Below the pieces are notes generated by a model. It ran no database searches. It saw only the letters and a list, made by a program, of their open reading frames with translations, and was not told the origin of the DNA. From Pseudomonadota bacterium (GTDB lineage: Bacteria > Pseudomonadota > Gammaproteobacteria > Xanthomonadales > Xanthomonadaceae), in the NCBI GenBank assembly GCA_023423855.1, contig JAFAEU010000002.1, forward strand, positions 1-9,672: a DNA stretch of 9,672 bases, read 5' to 3'. A program made the translations under genes and the position numbers. Positions within the stretch are counted from its first letter, which is position 1. Each line of letters opens with the position of its first letter. Shown in pieces: positions 6,239-9,672 of the stretch.

Positions 6239-9153
6239 TACGTCGACGCCTCCCGCGTCCCGTCGCGTTGCGCAATGGCGGCCTGCCAGCATTGGTCGTA
6301 GTGCCGCGCTATCGTTATCGACGAGAACCTGTCGAGCACCCGGTCGGATTCCTCGACCAGGCCGGCACGAAGACTCGGCAGGTCGGCGATGAAACGGTCC
6401 ATGTGCGTCGCGAAGGCATCCACATCCCCGATCCGCTCGACCACCATCCCGCCGCCGTGGTCCGCCAGCACCGGGGCGATATCGCCCACGTCCGTCGAAA
6501 TCACCGGCACCCCCATCGCAAGCGCCTCGAGCATCGCGATGGGCAGGCCTTCGTACGCTGAAGTCACCAACATTCCGCTCATGACGCTCCAGAACTCGGC
6601 CGTGTTCTCGACGTAAGGGATCCACTGCACGGATACGCCAGGATGCGCGGCCAGCCACGCCTCGATCTTCGGCGCCAGCGCACCGTTACCCACCAGCACG
6701 TAGTGCTCGTCGCGGTGCTCCACGCGCCGGGCGGCGACCTCGAGGAAATCGAGCGGTCTCTTCTGGTCGACCAGCCGCCCCATGAAGGCGAACGACCGGC
6801 GATCCTCGGGCAGCTCATACTTCGCGCGCAGCGTGTCAGGTGGCGCGAGCCCGCGCTTGCGCTGCCGGAATTTCTCGGAATCGATCGCCGAATAGATCAG
6901 GTCGACGCGCGCAGGATCCATCCCGAACTCGCCGATGAAACGATCGCGGATCCTGGTATTGATCGCAATGAAGCGGTCGAACGACTGGATCCCCGGTTCG
7001 GTGTAGCGGCGGACCCAGCCCTCGGTCACGTCGTACACTTGCTGGTCGACGATCGGCACGTCGTCGAACACCTCGCGAACCCCCATGGCATGCTTGCACA
7101 TCCACATCGAACCGTTGCAGATCCACACTGCGTCCGGGCCGTAGGCCGATTTGAGCATGCGCAGCAGATCGATGTAGTGGTCATGGACGGAGATCTCCGC
7201 CAAGTCGATGAAGCGGTGGGCGACCTCGGTCACCTGTCCGGCGAGGCTGCCCTGTTCCTGCTGGATCTTCTCCATGGTCACGTAGATGAAATCGTAGCGG
7301 TCGCGCAAGGCCCGCATGATCTCGACGGTGTTGCGCTCGACGCCACCGACCGCCACCTTCATCGGCAGCACGAGCACGATTGGCTTGCGTTTGGCGTGCC
7401 TGGGCGCGGGTAGCTGCGGGCGGCGGCGCAAGGGACCGGCCGCGCCGGTCGCACTGTCGTGCAGCAGCAGGTTCTTCTGGTCTACCACGGCCCCGTCGCC
7501 CAGCAGTGTCGACACCGAGACCTGGTACAGCGATGCTTCGGGCGACGGCAACATCCGCAGGATCTTGCCTTGCCCCCGGCCCAGCCGCAGCGCACTGTCG
7601 TGTGCCAGGTGGTCGTGGACAAGCCTGTCGCTGACCATGATCTGGTTACGCAGGCAGGCCGCGGCGATGTCGCTGCACGACGCCAGTGAATACGAGACCA
7701 CGGCGAGATCCAGCGCTCCCGTCGCCAGCGCCAGATACAACGCGCGCAACTGCTCGGGGTGCGGCATCGGCTGCGCGGGATCGGGGCACCAGTAAGCACC
7801 TGCGGGCAGCGCGTCGACTTCGCTTCCGGCCAGCACGCCGGACGCCGACGAGGAGAGCGCGCGGTAACGGCTGCCGGATCGGACCCATACGACGATACCG
7901 GTGTCCAGGGTGGACAGGTCGGGCAACATCGGCAACTGTCGTTCGTCCGCCAGCACCACGCTGAAGGCGTCTAGCCCCTCGACTCCGGTGCCATCGGCCT
8001 TCTCCGCGATGAGTCGCCGGTTCGCGTTGTCGACCTGGATCCCGGTCAGGATACCCCGTGCGATGTACTCGTCCCGATGCTTGACGAAAATCGTGTCGCG
8101 GGCCAGGGCCAGCTTCTCCGTGTAGGTGATGTTGCCGAGCGCCGCCGCATCCAGATAGTACTCGACGGTCACCACCGGGACATGGAGCGGGTCCTTTTCT
8201 GCCGTGTAGCGGATGATCAGGTCCCAGTCGACCAGACGGCGCAGCGATCTGTCGAACCCGCCAAGGCGGTCATACACGCCGCGCCGATGGACAAACGCAT
8301 TGAGATCGATGTAGTTGCCGCGCAGCAGACGGACCCTGTCGAACCTGCGCCCGAGAATCCTCAGGCGTTCCTCGCCGGCCTTGTTGACCCGGATCGCGGT
8401 ATACGCGCATTCCGCGTCCGCCTCGCCTGCGAGCATGCCCACGGCGAACAGCAGGTGGTCGGGATGCCACTCGTTGTCGCTGTCGAGATAAGCGATGACA
8501 TCGCCGGTGGCACGCTCGAGCGCCTGGTTGCGTGCGTGCGAGACGCCGCCGCGCGATCCCGGCACCAGCACCAGCCGTCCATCAGCGATCTCGTCGGCGA
8601 ACTCCGAGCGCAGTTTCGCCAACGTACCGTCGCTGCTGCCGTCATCGGCGACGACCACCTCGAACGGAGGCAGGCTCTGGTCGAAGGCTGAGCGCAGCGC
8701 GCGCGAAATGACGTTCGCCCGGTTCCACGTCGGCATGATCACGCTGACGCGGGTACTGACCGCCAGTTCGCGCAGCCGGGCACGCAACCCGTCCGCCAGG
8801 TCCGAAGGCTCGAACACGTGGATCGACTGCAGCAGGGCGGCCTGGTCCTGCGGCCGCTGGTCTTCGGGCAGGTGCGTCGGGTACGCATGCCGGCCTTCGA
8901 CACTGCCATACTTCAGGTAGTGCTCCAACGGGTTGAGCCCGGAATTCGCGACGTCCTCGTTCTGTTCGAGGTACCTGTCGCCATCGAAGGCCGGTGATGG
9001 GTTGCGCCCGAGCAGGTGGCCATAGTGGTGGTAATGGTGCGACGGCGACATCCCCGACATCCCGACGTCGGGGAACTGTGCCGCGTACCAGTCCGCGTCG
9101 AACAATCCGGATTGCTCGATCAGGGCATCGCCATCGCGTGTCGATTCGTTCAT
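6238..9153 (-). CDS. Bifunctional glycosyltransferase: FD-WY repeats, GT2, middle domain, GT4
   Basis: The 971-residue protein has four regions. Residues 17-92 are two copies of a glycosyltransferase-associated repeat (FDADWY, PDV, HY, GR.PSP). Residues 135-380 are a GT2/GT-A domain: VSVIMPTWNRA (136-146), VVVADDGSSD (166-175), LDSDNEWHPDH (223-233, D-x-D at 224-226) and LVDWDLIIRY (307-316). Residues 390-588 fit no family I can name. Residues 590-960 are a GT4/GT-B domain: GGVERNTVEI (603-612), FMGRLVDQKRP (790-800, with Arg793 and Lys798 in the usual phosphate-binding places), VLVGNG (819-824) and the E-x7-E motif SAYEGLPIAMLEALAMGVPV (865-884, Glu868 and Glu876). Both active sites look intact, so two successive sugar transfers, one inverting and one retaining, are inferred. 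No transmembrane segment is seen. The ATG at 9153 follows the upstream stop by 4 nt and has AGGGAG 9 nt before it. Confidence 0.93.
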   Translation of the reverse strand: MNESTRDGDALIEQSGLFDADWYAAQFPDVGMSGMSPSHHYHHYGHLLGRNPSPAFDGDRYLEQNEDVANSGLNPLEHYLKYGSVEGRHAYPTHLPEDQRPQDQAALLQSIHVFEPSDLADGLRARLRELAVSTRVSVIMPTWNRANVISRALRSAFDQSLPPFEVVVADDGSSDGTLAKLRSEFADEIADGRLVLVPGSRGGVSHARNQALERATGDVIAYLDSDNEWHPDHLLFAVGMLAGEADAECAYTAIRVNKAGEERLRILGRRFDRVRLLRGNYIDLNAFVHRRGVYDRLGGFDRSLRRLVDWDLIIRYTAEKDPLHVPVVTVEYYLDAAALGNITYTEKLALARDTIFVKHRDEYIARGILTGIQVDNANRRLIAEKADGTGVEGLDAFSVVLADERQLPMLPDLSTLDTGIVVWVRSGSRYRALSSSASGVLAGSEVDALPAGAYWCPDPAQPMPHPEQLRALYLALATGALDLAVVSYSLASCSDIAAACLRNQIMVSDRLVHDHLAHDSALRLGRGQGKILRMLPSPEASLYQVSVSTLLGDGAVVDQKNLLLHDSATGAAGPLRRRPQLPAPRHAKRKPIVLVLPMKVAVGGVERNTVEIMRALRDRYDFIYVTMEKIQQEQGSLAGQVTEVAHRFIDLAEISVHDHYIDLLRMLKSAYGPDAVWICNGSMWMCKHAMGVREVFDDVPIVDQQVYDVTEGWVRRYTEPGIQSFDRFIAINTRIRDRFIGEFGMDPARVDLIYSAIDSEKFRQRKRGLAPPDTLRAKYELPEDRRSFAFMGRLVDQKRPLDFLEVAARRVEHRDEHYVLVGNGALAPKIEAWLAAHPGVSVQWIPYVENTAEFWSVMSGMLVTSAYEGLPIAMLEALAMGVPVISTDVGDIAPVLADHGGGMVVERIGDVDAFATHMDRFIADLPSLRAGLVEESDRVLDRFSSITIARHYDQCWQAAIAQRDGTREAST
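6249..6254 (-). promoter_or_regulatory. Ribosome binding site for the GT2 gene
   Basis: GGGAGG on the - strand, inside the last codons of the bifunctional glycosyltransferase gene, lies 10 nt before the ATG at 6238. It supports the short GT2 start with the TAATG overlap. Confidence 0.7.
8878..9105 (-). repeat. Two tandem copies of a 38-residue FD-WY/HY-G-GR protein repeat
   Basis: Copy 1 is residues 17-54 (8992-9105) and copy 2 residues 55-92 (8878-8991) of the bifunctional glycosyltransferase. Both follow the pattern FD..(W/R)Y....(P/E)DV..SG..P..HY..YG...GR. The first copy ends in NPSP and the second in HAYP. Similar repeats are common beside bacterial polysaccharide glycosyltransferases; I know no established function. 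The similarity is at protein level, not an exact DNA repeat. Confidence 0.85.
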
Positions 9154-9157
9154 GCGA

Positions 9158-9672
9158 TCAGGCTCCCTGGTCCAGGTAATGCAACAACGCGTTGCGCTTG
9201 CCGGCGATCTCCGGATGCGAACTGTAGTAACCAGCGGTGCTGAATCCCGGCGAAGGATCGCGCCCCTCGTCGCAGCCATACAGCAGGTAGTGCTGGACCG
9301 GATCGACCCCCGAACTCGCGACGTCCGGATACCGATCCCGGTACCAGGCTTCGTCAAAGACTCCCGCGGCGCGGATCCGCTCCACGTCGCTGGCGCCGGC
9401 GGCCACGGCACGCACCTTGCCGCCGGACAGCACGCGGCGCAGCACGCGCAAGGGTCGGCCGAGCTTCCACGTGTTCGAATCCAGCACCCGGGCGAGATCC
9501 TCCCGTGCGCCCCGCAGCGCGGAAGAGGTCACCGCCAATTGCGTCGTCAGCGCATCCAGCACCGCACCTTGCTCCTCGACGCGCCTGTCGGCCGCCGCCG
9601 CGACCGCAGACAGCTGGTCGCGCATGATTTGCATCCGCCCGAGTTCGGCCTGCGACTGGGCCAACTGCGACG
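9158..9672 (-). CDS. Coiled-coil protein with C-terminal FD-WY repeats, partial (N-terminus outside window)
   Basis: The frame is open to the window edge, so only the last 170 residues are seen. Residues 1-64 are rich in Ala, Gln, Leu, Arg and Glu with coiled-coil spacing (for example QAELGRMQIMRDQL and GAVLDALTTQLAV). Then comes SNTWKLGRPLRVLRRVL (65-81). This resembles the basic 'S.SWR.T.PLR' element often found after coiled coils in large polysaccharide glycosyltransferases and methyltransferases, and it may touch the membrane. Residues 104-141 are one full FD..WY..PDV..HY..G..EGR.PSP repeat and 142-170 a second, shortened copy ending at HYLDQGA. The catalytic part, if any, lies upstream beyond base 9672 and cannot be named; a glycosyltransferase or methyltransferase would be usual. 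The TGA ends 4 nt before the next gene's ATG, and the next gene's ribosome site lies inside this coding end, so the two are co-transcribed. Confidence 0.85.
   Translation of the reverse strand, partial: SQLAQSQAELGRMQIMRDQLSAVAAAADRRVEEQGAVLDALTTQLAVTSSALRGAREDLARVLDSNTWKLGRPLRVLRRVLSGGKVRAVAAGASDVERIRAAGVFDEAWYRDRYPDVASSGVDPVQHYLLYGCDEGRDPSPGFSTAGYYSSHPEIAGKRNALLHYLDQGA
9161..9361 (-). repeat. FD-WY/HY-G-EGR protein repeat, one full and one shortened copy
   Basis: The full copy (9248-9361) reads FDEAWY, YPDVASSGVDP, HYLLYG, EGRDPSP. The second (9161-9247) reads FSTAGYY, PEIA, LLHYLDQGA and stops before the GR element. It has the same architecture as the pair that opens the next gene, including the preceding acidic/basic lead-in (VERIRAAGVFD here, ALIEQSGLFD there). 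Confidence 0.8.
9163..9168 (-). promoter_or_regulatory. Ribosome binding site for the bifunctional glycosyltransferase
   Basis: AGGGAG on the - strand, inside the last codons of the preceding gene, lies 9 nt before the ATG at 9153. It fixes that start, although the frame is open for a further 86 codons upstream. Confidence 0.75.

Noticed and set aside
9154..9411. N-terminal extension of the bifunctional glycosyltransferase by 86 residues
   Set aside because: It overlaps the coiled-coil/repeat gene in another frame. The chosen ATG has a good ribosome site and the repeat begins soon after it.
1..9672. Functional link between PAPS metabolism (cysH) and sulfation of the glycan
   Set aside because: No sulfotransferase motif was found in any gene of the window, and the two operons are convergent and separate.

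Overview
The window is high-GC bacterial DNA with tightly packed genes, overlapping start/stop codons and Shine-Dalgarno sites. CysI and CysH look gammaproteobacterial, and the CysH sequence recalls the Xanthomonas/Lysobacter group (Lysobacterales). That placement is inferred from remembered family sequences, not from a search. No RNA gene, insertion sequence, CRISPR array or attachment site was seen.

Left part (1-2213, + strand): the end of an assimilatory sulfate-reduction operon. It holds cysI (sulfite reductase hemoprotein, 5' end outside the window) overlapping by 4 nt with a complete cysH (PAPS reductase). Together they carry out the last two reductions, PAPS to sulfite and sulfite to sulfide.

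Right part (2250-9672, - strand, read right to left): the 3' portion of a surface-glycan gene cluster converging on cysH across only 36 bp. In order of transcription it contains: (1) the C-terminal end of a coiled-coil protein carrying 'FD..WY..PDV..HY..G..EGR' repeats; (2) a 971-aa protein with the same repeats, then a GT2 (GT-A) domain, an unassigned middle region and a GT4 (GT-B) domain; (3) a stand-alone GT2 glycosyltransferase; (4) an extended-SDR sugar-nucleotide epimerase/dehydratase; (5) a small methyltransferase-like Rossmann protein; (6) an AlgX/AlgJ-like SGNH protein, a putative O-acetyltransferase. Gaps are +4, -1, +31, +28 and 21-126 nt, so a single operon is likely.

Taken together the cluster would make a sugar nucleotide (SDR), transfer at least three sugars (GT2, GT2, GT4) and decorate the chain (methyl-like and acetyl-like steps). 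It could serve O-antigen, capsule/exopolysaccharide or protein glycosylation; the sequence does not decide which. The most unusual points are the repeat module shared across the boundary of the first two genes, the GT2-GT4 fusion with its unassigned middle region, and the lower-GC AlgX-like gene, which has no signal peptide and an unclear, possibly frameshifted, start.
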